A stretch of 56,049 bases of DNA. It comes from a virus. Shown piece by piece: positions 6,997 to 16,274 of this stretch (the stretch's first letter is position 1; each line of letters begins with the position of its first letter). Position numbers and translations under genes: made by a program. The DNA lies in the IMG/VR virus record IMGVR_UViG_3300048121_000547, positions 1 to 56,049 of that record; one strand, 5' to 3'. Below the pieces are notes generated by a model. The model saw only the letters and a program-made list of their open reading frames with translations, searched no databases and was not told where the DNA came from.

Positions 6997-8256
6997 ATGG
7001 TAGTATTGGTAAATCGTGCTAAGATGACGACCTCGACTACGGGGACAGGCACAATTACACTGGGTTCAGTCGTAGACGGCTACCAGACCTTTGCCGCAGC
7101 GGGGGTTTCGAACGGAGATTCCGTTCGATACGTCATAGAGGACGGCACTTCGAACTGGGAAATCGGGAGCGGAACATACACCGCTTCCGGCACAACACTG
7201 TCTCGAACTCCTTCAGAGAGTAGCGGCGGCGGCTCGGCTATTGATTTGTCGGGGGATGCTATTGTTTTCATCTCGGCAATCGCCTCTGACATTCAGCCTG
7301 TTACTTTAGTAACCACCACTTTTACAGCCACGGCTGGGCAAACGGCGTTTACAGTATCGTATACGGCGGGGCTTGTTGAGGTTTTTCTTAACGGGGCAAA
7401 ACTCTCCGCGGCAGATTTCACGGCAACGAATGGCACTTCCGTTGTACTGGCCTCTGGAGCGAATGTGGGAGATACCGTTGATGTAGTAGCCTACGGCACT
7501 GTATCTGTAAGCAACACTTACACCCAAGCGCAGGCAAATGCTTTGTTTGTTGATGTAGCTGGCGATACTATGACGGGTGATCTAAATCTTGGCGATAGCA
7601 TCAAAGTGCAGTTTGGTGCTGACCAAGACTTACAAATTTATCACGATGGTTCTAATAGCTATTTACGCGATGGTGGAACAGGTGATCTAAAGGTTTTGGC
7701 TACTAATTTTGCTGTAAAAAACCTCGGCGATAGCATCAACTTTATCACAACAAATTCGTCTACAGGTGCAATGGATTTGTACCACAATGGAACGTCACGC
7801 TTGACGACCACCAGCACAGGTGTAGACATCACTGGGACTTTGACCAGCGATGATACATTTACTCTTGAAGGTGCGCATCCAGACATTGCTTTAGGAGAAA
7901 CTGATACAACAAACTTAAACACAGGTCTTACTAGTGCTTCTGGTGCTTTCCAAGTTTCAACAATAAACGATAGTTATAATTTTGGTTCTAGGGTCAATCG
8001 TTTAAATATAGATCATTCCACAGGCGACATCTCCTTCTACGAGGACACAGGCACCACTGCAAAGTTAGTTTGGGATGCATCTGCTGAACAATTACAACTA
8101 GATGCTGGCGTTGCCCTAGAACTCAACGGTTGGACAATCACAGAGTCTGGCGGCTCACTGTACTTCGCTACAGGCGGCACAAACAAAATGAAACTGGACG
8201 CATCAGGCAACCTTGATGTTGTAGGCAACGTCAATTCCAACGCAACAATCACCTAG
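6997..8256 (+). CDS. Tail fibre-type protein
   Basis: This 419-residue protein is Gly/Ser/Thr/Asn-rich with repeated short strands. The N-terminal part (MVVLVNRAKMTTSTTGTG) carries a domain common at fibre attachment ends; the middle has TYTQAQANALFVDVAGDTMT, and later repeats resemble DLQIYHDGSNSYLRDG and MDLYHNGTSRLTTTSTGVDI. The same YHNG/TTSTGV module recurs in the gene at 9820. Receptor binding is the likely role, inferred from composition and location. Confidence 0.75.
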   Translation: MVVLVNRAKMTTSTTGTGTITLGSVVDGYQTFAAAGVSNGDSVRYVIEDGTSNWEIGSGTYTASGTTLSRTPSESSGGGSAIDLSGDAIVFISAIASDIQPVTLVTTTFTATAGQTAFTVSYTAGLVEVFLNGAKLSAADFTATNGTSVVLASGANVGDTVDVVAYGTVSVSNTYTQAQANALFVDVAGDTMTGDLNLGDSIKVQFGADQDLQIYHDGSNSYLRDGGTGDLKVLATNFAVKNLGDSINFITTNSSTGAMDLYHNGTSRLTTTSTGVDITGTLTSDDTFTLEGAHPDIALGETDTTNLNTGLTSASGAFQVSTINDSYNFGSRVNRLNIDHSTGDISFYEDTGTTAKLVWDASAEQLQLDAGVALELNGWTITESGGSLYFATGGTNKMKLDASGNLDVVGNVNSNATIT

Positions 8257-8270
8257 TAAAGGATACGAAG

Positions 8271-9815
8271 ATGGCGATTAAAGTAGGCGGCACAGAGGTT
8301 ATCAGCGATAGTCGAGGCTTGAACAACATTGCGTCTGTGGATGCGACTACAGTTGCGTCTCTCAGCGCAGCGGGCGTTGGTGCTGGTGGTGGTAGCTTAG
8401 ACGCAATTGCGTCTGGAACCATTTCCACAGGAGATACCATAATCATAAATTCTAATGGAACGGTATCGGCTGTTGGCATAGCTGGAACTTCTTTTTCATA
8501 CGGTTCAACTACAAATTACTATAACACAGAACCTGCGTTCTATGCAGTAGCTGCCTTTGATAGTGGGTCAAATAAAGTTGTCGTAGCTTACCGTAACGAT
8601 ACTCAATACCCAATGGCTGTTGTAGGTAACGTATCTGGAACATCAATTAGCTTCGGTACACCCGTCACTTTAAACTCAGTAGCTGCTAATGCTCAACGTC
8701 CTACATGCGTAGCTTATGACTCAAACAGTAACAAAGTAGTTGTGGGATACGCTGGCTACAACAACGCTTTTAAGGCTAAAGTTGGTACAGTCAGCGGAAC
8801 GTCTATATCTTTTGGGTCAGATACTAATATAAATGGTAATTACTCTGGTTATGATACCGTTGGTGTCTTTGACAGCAACAGAAACAAGGTTGTTTTTGCA
8901 AGTAGAAACATAAATAATAGTACATCCCTAGACGTTTGCATAGGTACGGTAAGTGGAACTAGCGTATCTTGGACAAGCCCTTATAGTGTAGACTCTTCAA
9001 CAGAGTCTTACTCAATGGTCTTTGATAGTAGCACTAATAAAACTGTTATCACTTTTAAGAAGTCTCAAACTGCCGCAGCCGTAGTTGGATTTGTTAATTC
9101 ATCGGGTAGTTGGACTGTGGGTAGTGTTTACACACTAAAGTCATCAGGTGCTGCTGGGGGGTTTACTGCCTCTGCATTTAATACTGCCGCAAACAAAATT
9201 GTTCATGTTTATACTGCTGGAAGTATCACTTATGCGAGGGTTGGTACAACTAATAGTTCAGATAACTCAATCAGTTTTGGAACTGAGAAGGTGATATACA
9301 ATGTAGGTACACTTTACGATTTAGCGGCGGATTATTCTGTAGAGTATGACAGGGTTATTGTTTCTGCGAGAAAAATAGTTGATGGTACGTCTTCTGTTAC
9401 ATACATACCCTTAGAGGTGTCAGGAACAGACATTATAGTTGGCTCAAGTGGAGGCTTGCCTACAGCATCAGGTAGTAATGGTGGCATAGTATACGATGCT
9501 AACGCTGAAAAAATGGTCAGCTTTTATACAAACTCTTCAACAAACAGAGGTGATGCTACGGTTATTGATGGCGGTGACGCAGCAACGAATCTTAGTTTAA
9601 CTAACTTTATAGGGTTTTCAGATAGTAACTATTCCAATTCTCAAACTGCATCAGTTCAATTAGTGAGTGCCGTTAATGAGAACCAATCTGGCCTAACCGC
9701 TACCAAAAAGTATTATGTAATGGCTGATGGTTCACTCGCTGAAACCGATCCAGATTTAAGAGATATATACGCTGGAACCGCTGTTAGCGCAACGAAAATT
9801 ATCGTAAAGGGATAA
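8271..9815 (+). CDS. Fibre-associated beta-propeller protein
   Basis: This 514-residue protein has a short N-terminal fibre-like segment (about 1-50) and then about seven repeats of the pattern FDSxSNKVVVxY...GxVSGTSISFG, about 45-50 residues each, as in a beta-propeller. The last 50 residues (SAVNENQSGLTATKKYYVMA) form a separate cap. A propeller on a fibre suggests binding to a surface glycan or protein. The propeller module is shared with the next gene. Confidence 0.7.
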   Translation: MAIKVGGTEVISDSRGLNNIASVDATTVASLSAAGVGAGGGSLDAIASGTISTGDTIIINSNGTVSAVGIAGTSFSYGSTTNYYNTEPAFYAVAAFDSGSNKVVVAYRNDTQYPMAVVGNVSGTSISFGTPVTLNSVAANAQRPTCVAYDSNSNKVVVGYAGYNNAFKAKVGTVSGTSISFGSDTNINGNYSGYDTVGVFDSNRNKVVFASRNINNSTSLDVCIGTVSGTSVSWTSPYSVDSSTESYSMVFDSSTNKTVITFKKSQTAAAVVGFVNSSGSWTVGSVYTLKSSGAAGGFTASAFNTAANKIVHVYTAGSITYARVGTTNSSDNSISFGTEKVIYNVGTLYDLAADYSVEYDRVIVSARKIVDGTSSVTYIPLEVSGTDIIVGSSGGLPTASGSNGGIVYDANAEKMVSFYTNSSTNRGDATVIDGGDAATNLSLTNFIGFSDSNYSNSQTASVQLVSAVNENQSGLTATKKYYVMADGSLAETDPDLRDIYAGTAVSATKIIVKG

Positions 9816-9819
9816 CCCA

Positions 9820-11973
9820 ATGACCAAAGCAAGAGACTTAGGAGATTTTATCTCAGACGGTACGATAGCCGAGACAGTCACGGCTGACGGTCTAAATCTT
9901 GGTGACAACGAGAAAGCCATCTTCGGCGCATCGTCAGATCTCCAGATTTTCCATAATGCTACTGACAGTATAATTGCTGACACAGGTGATGGGGAGTTAA
10001 GGCTACGGACGAACGGCGCAGGTGTGCGTTTGCAAAGCACCTCTGATGAAAACCTTGCCAATTTTGCAATCAATGGTGCAGTAACACTCTACCACAACAA
10101 TGCAGCCAAACTCGCCACCACCAGCACAGGCGTAAATGTCACAGGCACAATAGCCGTGAGCGGTGATTTCAACGCGACGAGCGGTACGTTCACGGTACAG
10201 TCGAACGGCACGGACATCTTGAACGTGACGAGTACGTTGATGTCTCCGCAGACGGACGGTGCGATTTCGATTGGTTCGGCAAGCAACGCCTTTAACGACC
10301 TTCACCTTGATGGCAGTGTGTACGCAGAATTAATTCGCAATAACGATGATACGGATACTTATATTCAATGGCCCGGAAGTAACACCCTTGCGTTTAATAC
10401 TGGCGGCTCAGAACGCATGCGCATCGGCTCCTCTGGTCAGATTGGTTTAAGTGGCGCAAACTACGGTACATCTGGACAAGTTCTAACATCTAGCGGCTCT
10501 GGTGGTGCGCCTGCTTGGGCTGATGCTGGGGGAGGCGGTGGTAGCTTTGACATGACCGCAACTGGTTCTATTACAGCGGGTAAGGTAGTAGCCCTAAACT
10601 CTAATGGCACAGTCTCTACGGTAGTTAATCAGGCGGGTGACCCAGCAACTCCCTTAAGTTCGGGTGTAAATGCCGCAGTTAAAGAACTTAATCTATTTCC
10701 CAGTCATGCTGTTGATGATGCACGGCAAAGAGTTGTCAGAGTTTACCTAGATAATGATAATAGCAATTATGGGACAGCGGTATGTGGTCAAATAAACAGT
10801 GATGGCAGTATTTCTTGGGGTACTCCTTTAGTATTCTATGGAGGCTCATTAGACTGCAATCTTGTTGTTACTTATCACGTTGACAGCAATCTAGATTATT
10901 ATGTTTTTTACAAGAGGCCCGGTAGTAACGAACCTAGAATCGGTAGAATTAGAAACACATCAGGTACTACTCTCAATAATATTAGTACTATCGGTAATCC
11001 CGGCAACTATGGTGTTTGCTCCGCAGAAGGTTTTTCGTCAGTATATGATCCAGACTCCCAGAGAGTCGTGTTTGCTTGGTATAGCACACAAGATGCCAAG
11101 GGATGTGTTGCTGCCGTTGATGGGGGCAGTGTTACGGGTAGTGCTCAGTTTACGTCTAATGATTGGGCGCAGTACGCCGACATGACGTATGACACTACAA
11201 ACAATAAATGCGTTCACCTAAGGCAATACAACAATGTTAGTGATGCTAGGGCTTTAGTTATCACTGTTGGCGCAAGTTCTGTTAGCGTTGGTAGTGAAGT
11301 CAATACTGGAGCACAGGGCGGTAGTATGCCTAGATGTACATTTGATCCTGACTCAGGAAAAGTAATTCTAGTGGGAGGCTATCCCAGTCAAGCTACTAAA
11401 ACTTACTACGGTATGGGTACGGTTAGTGGTACTTCTTCTTCTTGGACAAACGGGGTTGTAAATTCTACAGGTATGACGGACGGACAAGGGGAGTACGATA
11501 TAACCTACGACACAGGTGCGGATAAACTTGTAATGAGTTATAGAAAGGATGGTACAAACGCAACGTATATGCGTTTAGGAACAGTATCAGGCAGTAGTCT
11601 TACCTTTGGCTCAGAGGTTCAAATACAAACTCAACAGCCCTCTTTTATGCGAATAGATTACCTACCTACCTCTGGCGTATCAGTTATGACTTGCAGTGGA
11701 AACTCCCCAACTAGAGTACTAGCAAGTGCTGTAGTCACAGTAGTCGCATCTACTAACCCCAATTGGTTTGGGATAGCAGACGAAAGCATATCCAGCGGTT
11801 CAGCGGGTAAGATTACACACATCGGCGGGATTAACGAAAGTGTCTCTGGCTTAACAGCGGGGACAACGTATTACGCAGATAAGGTGGGCGGGTTAAGTGC
11901 CACAGACACAGGTTACAAAGTGGGCAAGGCTCTCTCAGCAACCAAGCTCCTTATCACAGAAGGTAATGCGTAA
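9820..11973 (+). CDS. Tail fibre protein with beta-propeller domain
   Basis: This 717-residue protein starts MTKARDLGDFISDGTIAE, an opening typical of marine phage fibres. Residues about 1-240 carry the YHNNAAKLATTSTGV-type repeats shared with the 6997 gene. The remainder is a propeller with DPDSQRVVFAWY and TNNKCVHLRQY-like repeats as in the 8271 gene, ending in a SVSGLTAGTTYYADK cap. It thus looks like a fusion of the modules of its two upstream neighbours. It is probably the main receptor-binding fibre. Confidence 0.75.
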   Translation: MTKARDLGDFISDGTIAETVTADGLNLGDNEKAIFGASSDLQIFHNATDSIIADTGDGELRLRTNGAGVRLQSTSDENLANFAINGAVTLYHNNAAKLATTSTGVNVTGTIAVSGDFNATSGTFTVQSNGTDILNVTSTLMSPQTDGAISIGSASNAFNDLHLDGSVYAELIRNNDDTDTYIQWPGSNTLAFNTGGSERMRIGSSGQIGLSGANYGTSGQVLTSSGSGGAPAWADAGGGGGSFDMTATGSITAGKVVALNSNGTVSTVVNQAGDPATPLSSGVNAAVKELNLFPSHAVDDARQRVVRVYLDNDNSNYGTAVCGQINSDGSISWGTPLVFYGGSLDCNLVVTYHVDSNLDYYVFYKRPGSNEPRIGRIRNTSGTTLNNISTIGNPGNYGVCSAEGFSSVYDPDSQRVVFAWYSTQDAKGCVAAVDGGSVTGSAQFTSNDWAQYADMTYDTTNNKCVHLRQYNNVSDARALVITVGASSVSVGSEVNTGAQGGSMPRCTFDPDSGKVILVGGYPSQATKTYYGMGTVSGTSSSWTNGVVNSTGMTDGQGEYDITYDTGADKLVMSYRKDGTNATYMRLGTVSGSSLTFGSEVQIQTQQPSFMRIDYLPTSGVSVMTCSGNSPTRVLASAVVTVVASTNPNWFGIADESISSGSAGKITHIGGINESVSGLTAGTTYYADKVGGLSATDTGYKVGKALSATKLLITEGNA

Positions 11974-12005
11974 TGACCAAAGCAAGAGACTTAGCTAGGA
12001 GATAA
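11973..12005 (+). pseudogene. Remnant of a fibre gene start (MTKARDLARR-stop)
   Basis: Bases 11973-11994 repeat the first 22 bases of the fibre gene at 9820 exactly, then run into a stop after ten codons. The following AGGAGATAACCC also mirrors the junction just before 9820 and now supplies the ribosome site of the gene at 12009. This is the scar of a lost or replaced fibre gene. Confidence 0.7.
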
Positions 12006-12008
12006 CCC

Positions 12009-12716
12009 ATGTTTTTCGGCTCAGTTGCCATTGCTCAAGTCCCGATAGGCGATGATGCGTCAGTAACTCGCGTGGGGGTTACGGGCCTTGTTGGCACGGG
12101 GACCGTGGGCCAAGTGACGCTGGTCACAGACAATAATCTCAATCAAACAGGGCTATCTGCTACAGGCACAGTCGGTTCGGCGGCGGTTAATACTGGCGGC
12201 GGGGTTCTTGTTATCGCGGGTGGCAGTGAGGCTACTTCTGCGGTCGGAACTGTACAGGCTATCATTAACGTACAGCCTGTTATTACGGGCATAGCCGCTA
12301 CGGCCGATGTCGGCGATGTAACGGTCAAAGCAAATGCTCTGGTTAATCTCACTGGGGTGGCGGGAACAGCTTCTGTTGGAACTGTCGGTGTAATTATCAA
12401 TGTCCAGCCCGTTATTGTAGGCCTTTCTGCTAACGGTGCGCTTAATGATGTTGAGGTTATTGGCGATGCGAACGTGCCGCAAACTGGACTGTCCGCCACT
12501 ACAGCGGTGGGTATAGTTTCTCAGCGCACCACGGCGGTTATTCCAATTACATTTGACCCGCAGGCACAGGGTCAATCCGGGTCTGTAACGGTAACAGGCG
12601 GCGCGACTATAAACCTAGTAGGTGTTGAGGGTAGCGGTCGCGTCGGAACTGTGGTAGTTTGGGGTAGAATTATTCCAGACGAAGACACAATCTGGACAGA
12701 AATAGTAGCTGCGTAG
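12009..12716 (+). CDS. Repetitive structural protein, fibre locus
   Basis: This 235-residue protein is built from about seven imperfect repeats of roughly 28-32 residues with the core GLSATGTVGSAAV / GIAATADVGDVTV / GVAGTASVGTVGV. Such regular Val-Gly repeats suggest an elongated beta-solenoid or fibre shaft. It starts in the scar left by the fibre remnant and lies among fibre genes. The C-terminus (IIPDEDTIWTEIVAA) is non-repetitive. Confidence 0.7.
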   Translation: MFFGSVAIAQVPIGDDASVTRVGVTGLVGTGTVGQVTLVTDNNLNQTGLSATGTVGSAAVNTGGGVLVIAGGSEATSAVGTVQAIINVQPVITGIAATADVGDVTVKANALVNLTGVAGTASVGTVGVIINVQPVIVGLSANGALNDVEVIGDANVPQTGLSATTAVGIVSQRTTAVIPITFDPQAQGQSGSVTVTGGATINLVGVEGSGRVGTVVVWGRIIPDEDTIWTEIVAA

Positions 12717-12724
12717 GGAACGAC

Positions 12725-13444
12725 ATGCCAAGTACATATGCAACGAACAGCGGTATAGAGCTTATCAGAAACGGTGAGCAGTCGGGTACTTGGGGTACAA
12801 CGACTAATAACAACTTGAACATTGTAGACCGCCTTACTAACGGAATAGGTACGATTAACCTATCTGGTTCTGGCGCGGCACACACTCTTTTGACTTCTGA
12901 TGGATCGTTATCTGACGGGCAGTACAAAACGCTGGTATTAAGTGGAGCCACCGAGGCTTGCGCAATTACAATATCTCCGAGCGACGGTCAGCACATTTAC
13001 TTTGTGGTAAACGGTTCGGGTCAAAGCTGTACTTTTACGCAGGGTTCTGGCGCGAACGTGACGATTGCTAACGGCACTAATGCCTTTATCTACTCTGACG
13101 GTGCGGGTGCGGGTGCGGCGGTAATAAACCTTACGGACGCTCTAGCAATGAGCAATGTTAAGATTACTGGCGGCTCAGTCACAGGCATTACGGACTTGGC
13201 GGTTTCTGACGGTGGTACGGGTGGCGGTACGGCCTCGGATGCTAGGACTAACCTTGGGCTTGCAATTGGCACAGATGTTTTAGCTTTTGACGCTAACTTA
13301 CAGGCGTTTGTTGCGGCTTTTACTTTACCTACTTCAGACGGCAGTTCAGGGCAGGCCGTTACAACAAATGGGTCAGGAACTCTTGGGTTTTCAGACTTCT
13401 CGTCAACAGGTAAGGCACTCGCCTTCAGCATGATATTCGGATAG
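12725..13444 (+). CDS. Tail fibre or fibre-tip protein
   Basis: This 239-residue protein starts MPSTYATNSGIELIRNGEQS and includes GTWGTTTNNNLNIVDRLTNG, a pattern widespread at the N-terminus of phage fibre proteins of marine phages. A later SDGGTGGGTASDARTNLGLA segment is the common collar-type linker (GGTG..A...LG). The C-terminus is short and unspecialised. It is probably an accessory fibre or collar. Confidence 0.75.
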   Translation: MPSTYATNSGIELIRNGEQSGTWGTTTNNNLNIVDRLTNGIGTINLSGSGAAHTLLTSDGSLSDGQYKTLVLSGATEACAITISPSDGQHIYFVVNGSGQSCTFTQGSGANVTIANGTNAFIYSDGAGAGAAVINLTDALAMSNVKITGGSVTGITDLAVSDGGTGGGTASDARTNLGLAIGTDVLAFDANLQAFVAAFTLPTSDGSSGQAVTTNGSGTLGFSDFSSTGKALAFSMIFG

Positions 13445-13453
13445 GAGAGCGAC

Positions 13454-13828
13454 ATGGCTGCGCCCAATATAGTCAACATTACAAGCATGATTGGCAAGAC
13501 AGACACTACAAGTCTTACAACCACAAGTGCAACAAACCTTCTAAATAACGCGGCATCTTCTGGGAAAGTGCTGCGAGTTACATTAATTCGAGCGGTCAAC
13601 ACCGACGGCTCGAACGCCGCGAACATTAGCGTAGGTTTGTACAGTGCGGCATCTTTGGGCGGCGCTCAGACCGAGCTTATTCAGGCCAAGGCGGTTGCCG
13701 TTAATACTAACTTAGACGTAGTTACAAAAGACACCCCACTTTACTTGGAGGAAGATACTTCGCTTGGTGCAACGGCTTCGGCTGCTAACGACATCAAAAT
13801 GATTGTAACTTATGAAGAGATTTCGTGA
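13454..13828 (+). CDS. Small beta-rich structural protein
   Basis: This 124-residue protein has Thr/Ser-rich opening (TDTTSLTTTSATNLLNNAAS) and a beta-sandwich-like body (KVLRVTLIRAVN, ISVGLYSAAS, IKMIVTYEEIS). It lies between fibre genes and the stabilisation protein, with an AGGAG ribosome site. A tail decoration or chaperone-like structural role is possible. No specific family is recognised. Confidence 0.7.
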   Translation: MAAPNIVNITSMIGKTDTTSLTTTSATNLLNNAASSGKVLRVTLIRAVNTDGSNAANISVGLYSAASLGGAQTELIQAKAVAVNTNLDVVTKDTPLYLEEDTSLGATASAANDIKMIVTYEEIS

Positions 13829-13831
13829 TAA

Positions 13832-15751
13832 ATGCCGCTGTCAAAGCTACAATTCAAACCGGGGGTAAACCGCGAAGTAACCGCCTACACCAATGAGGGC
13901 GGTTGGTTTGATATTGATTATGTTCGTTTTCAAAAAGGCTTTCCTGAGAAGATAGGCGGATGGCAAAAGCGATCCGCTAATTCATTTCTAGGCACCTGTC
14001 GTGCCTTGCATCCTTGGGTTGCGTTGAATTTAGACCAGTATCTAGGTGTGGGAACCAATCTTAAATACTACATAGATGAAGGCGGTTATTACAACGACAT
14101 CACACCTCTTCGTGTAACTACGTCAGCGGGAAGTGTAACTTTTTCCGCCACAACAGGTTCGTCAGTAATTACGGTATCAGACACGGCTCACGGCGCTGTA
14201 GTTAACGACTTTGTAACATTCAGTGGCGCGGCTAGTCTTGGTGGCAGCATTACGGCAGATGTTTTAAATCAAGAGTACTATGTAACCGAGGTTATTGACG
14301 CTGGCAGCTACACGATTGCAGCCCGTGCCGCAGGTACAAGCATTGCAGACATTACTGTTAACGGTCAGTTGGTTCCTTCTACTGTATCTGCAACAGGGTC
14401 CGACTCGGGTAACGGCGGGTCTTCTGTCATTGGCGCGTATCAAATCAACACAGGTTTGGACATTGATATTTCTGGGGCAGGCTGGGGTGCAGGGACATGG
14501 AGCCGCGGTGCTTGGTCCTCGGCGTCTTCTGACGCGATTGTAACAAACACACTGCGTCTTTGGACGCATGACAACTTTGGCGAAGACCTGCTAATGAACG
14601 TGCGAGATGGCGGTATTTATTACTGGGACCAAACCGGGACGCTTTCTTCTCGCGCCGTAGATATAACCTCTTTAGCGGGTGGTGCGTCAGTTCCTACTGT
14701 AGCAAAACAGATTTTAGTTTCGGATCGTGACAGACACGTTTTGGCTTTTGGCTGCGATACAGAAAGCAACCCCGGCGTACAAGACCCTCTCGCTATTCGG
14801 TTCTCCTCTCAGGAGTCTTTGACCGATTGGCAGACAACTGCGACCAACACCGCGGGTGAACTGCGCCTCGGTTCTGGATCAGAGATTGTAACGGCACTAG
14901 AAACTCGTCAGCAAATCCTTGTTTTTACGGATACTACTCTGTACTCTATGCAGTTTTTAGGTCCCCCATTTACTTTTGGCGTGAACTCTCTTTCTGAAAA
15001 CATTACTATTGCTGGGCCGAACGCGGCTATTGCAGTGGATGACAACGTATTTTGGATGGGACAGTCGGAGTTCTATGTTTACAGCGGTTCGGTTCAAAGA
15101 CTACCGTGCATGGTTCGAGACTTTGTGTTCTCTGACTTGAACGACGGGCAAATGGAGAAAGTTAATGCTGCTCTAAATACCCAACATTCCGAGATATGGT
15201 GGTTCTATCCCTCTTCAAACAGTGATGAAGTAGATAAATACGTTGTGTATAACTATCAAGAACAGGTCTGGTATTACGGCACGTTTGGCCGAACAGCATG
15301 GATTGACCGAGGTATTTTTGATTTTCCGTTTGCTGCGAACGCGGACGGTTTTGTTTACGAACATGAGATTGGTTTTGATGACGGAACAACTGATCCAGTT
15401 TCCGCTATTCCTGCGTATATACAATCTAGCCCCATAGATATTGGAGACGGGGAGCAGTTTATGCTTCTTAGCCGGATGATTCCAGACGTAGATTTTAAAG
15501 CATCCACGGCTATTTTACCCGATGTAAACATCACGCTTGATGTAAAGAATGCCCCGGATGGCACATATAGGCGTTCTCAAACCGATGCGTTTGTAAAAAC
15601 GCAGGCGGCATCTGTGGATGATCGAACAGAACAACTGTACTTCAGACTTCGTGGTCGGCAAATGCGGTTCAAGATTGCTTCTGATGAGTTAGGTGTGGAT
15701 TGGAGACTAGGTTCTCCTCGCATTGATATCCGACCAGATGGGAGGAGGTAA
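13832..15751 (+). CDS. Packaged-DNA stabilisation protein (P22 gp10-like)
   Basis: This 639-residue protein starts MPLSKLQFKPGVNREVTAYT followed by EGGWFDIDYVRFQKGFPEKI and GGW. This 'KPGVN...EGGW...VRF..G.PEKIGGW' signature is that of the P22 gp10/tail-hub family that closes the portal channel after packaging. A beta-rich central region and DKYVVYNYQEQVWYYGTFGR follow. It overlaps the next gene at one base. It indicates a P22-like tail machine. Confidence 0.75.
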   Translation: MPLSKLQFKPGVNREVTAYTNEGGWFDIDYVRFQKGFPEKIGGWQKRSANSFLGTCRALHPWVALNLDQYLGVGTNLKYYIDEGGYYNDITPLRVTTSAGSVTFSATTGSSVITVSDTAHGAVVNDFVTFSGAASLGGSITADVLNQEYYVTEVIDAGSYTIAARAAGTSIADITVNGQLVPSTVSATGSDSGNGGSSVIGAYQINTGLDIDISGAGWGAGTWSRGAWSSASSDAIVTNTLRLWTHDNFGEDLLMNVRDGGIYYWDQTGTLSSRAVDITSLAGGASVPTVAKQILVSDRDRHVLAFGCDTESNPGVQDPLAIRFSSQESLTDWQTTATNTAGELRLGSGSEIVTALETRQQILVFTDTTLYSMQFLGPPFTFGVNSLSENITIAGPNAAIAVDDNVFWMGQSEFYVYSGSVQRLPCMVRDFVFSDLNDGQMEKVNAALNTQHSEIWWFYPSSNSDEVDKYVVYNYQEQVWYYGTFGRTAWIDRGIFDFPFAANADGFVYEHEIGFDDGTTDPVSAIPAYIQSSPIDIGDGEQFMLLSRMIPDVDFKASTAILPDVNITLDVKNAPDGTYRRSQTDAFVKTQAASVDDRTEQLYFRLRGRQMRFKIASDELGVDWRLGSPRIDIRPDGRR

Positions 15752-16047
15752 TGTCTCGCCGTCTTTCTCGTCCGTACTTTCCGATTCCTCCGACTCAATA
15801 CCAACAGACATATTTTACTGAGGTCATTCGTGCCTTCTCAGTATTTTTGGAACAGGTGCAAAACCCCGGAGATGTTCGTGCTACGGAATTAACATTAACA
15901 GATTTACAGACAGATGATAGCGGTCTTGAAACAGGGGCATTGTTTCAACAGTCAGGGTTTGTTAAGATAGCATTAATCAACACGCCTCATGCTCGTGGTT
16001 CTACAGGAACAAGTGCAGTGGGCACAGTTACGGTGGTTACAACATGA
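15751..16047 (+). CDS. Small structural-region protein
   Basis: This 98-residue protein begins MSRRLSRPYFPIPPTQYQQT, then a helical stretch (YFTEVIRAFSVFLEQVQNPG) and a beta-rich end (TSAVGTVTVVTT). Its start overlaps the stop codon of the gp10-like gene (TAATG), so the two are coupled. It may be a small tail or head completion protein. Not recognised further. Confidence 0.65.
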   Translation: MSRRLSRPYFPIPPTQYQQTYFTEVIRAFSVFLEQVQNPGDVRATELTLTDLQTDDSGLETGALFQQSGFVKIALINTPHARGSTGTSAVGTVTVVTT

Positions 16048-16274
16048 GTGATGAACATATTATTGTACTTGGTAACGGGACGCATTGGAAACCTTCGACA
16101 AGCAGGGATTTAATTCACTGCGCATCTTGTGATAATGCGGTCGATACGCCTGAAGAGATTGCGTCTTATCCCGATGGTAACTGCCCTGATTGCGGCAATT
16201 CATGGACCGGGTCAGAAGCTACTGGGGTTAGTATATCGGTAACTGCCCCAGAAGCCATTTCAGGAGAAACATGA
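16044..16274 (+). CDS. Small zinc-ribbon protein
   Basis: This 76-residue protein has two CxxC pairs, IHCASCDNAV and NCPDCGNSW, spaced as in a zinc ribbon. It overlaps its upstream neighbour by four bases (ATGA) and its downstream one likewise. The rest is short and polar. Possible roles are a metal-stabilised virion peptide or a nucleic-acid-binding protein. Location in the virion operon favours the first. Confidence 0.65.
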   Translation: MSDEHIIVLGNGTHWKPSTSRDLIHCASCDNAVDTPEEIASYPDGNCPDCGNSWTGSEATGVSISVTAPEAISGET

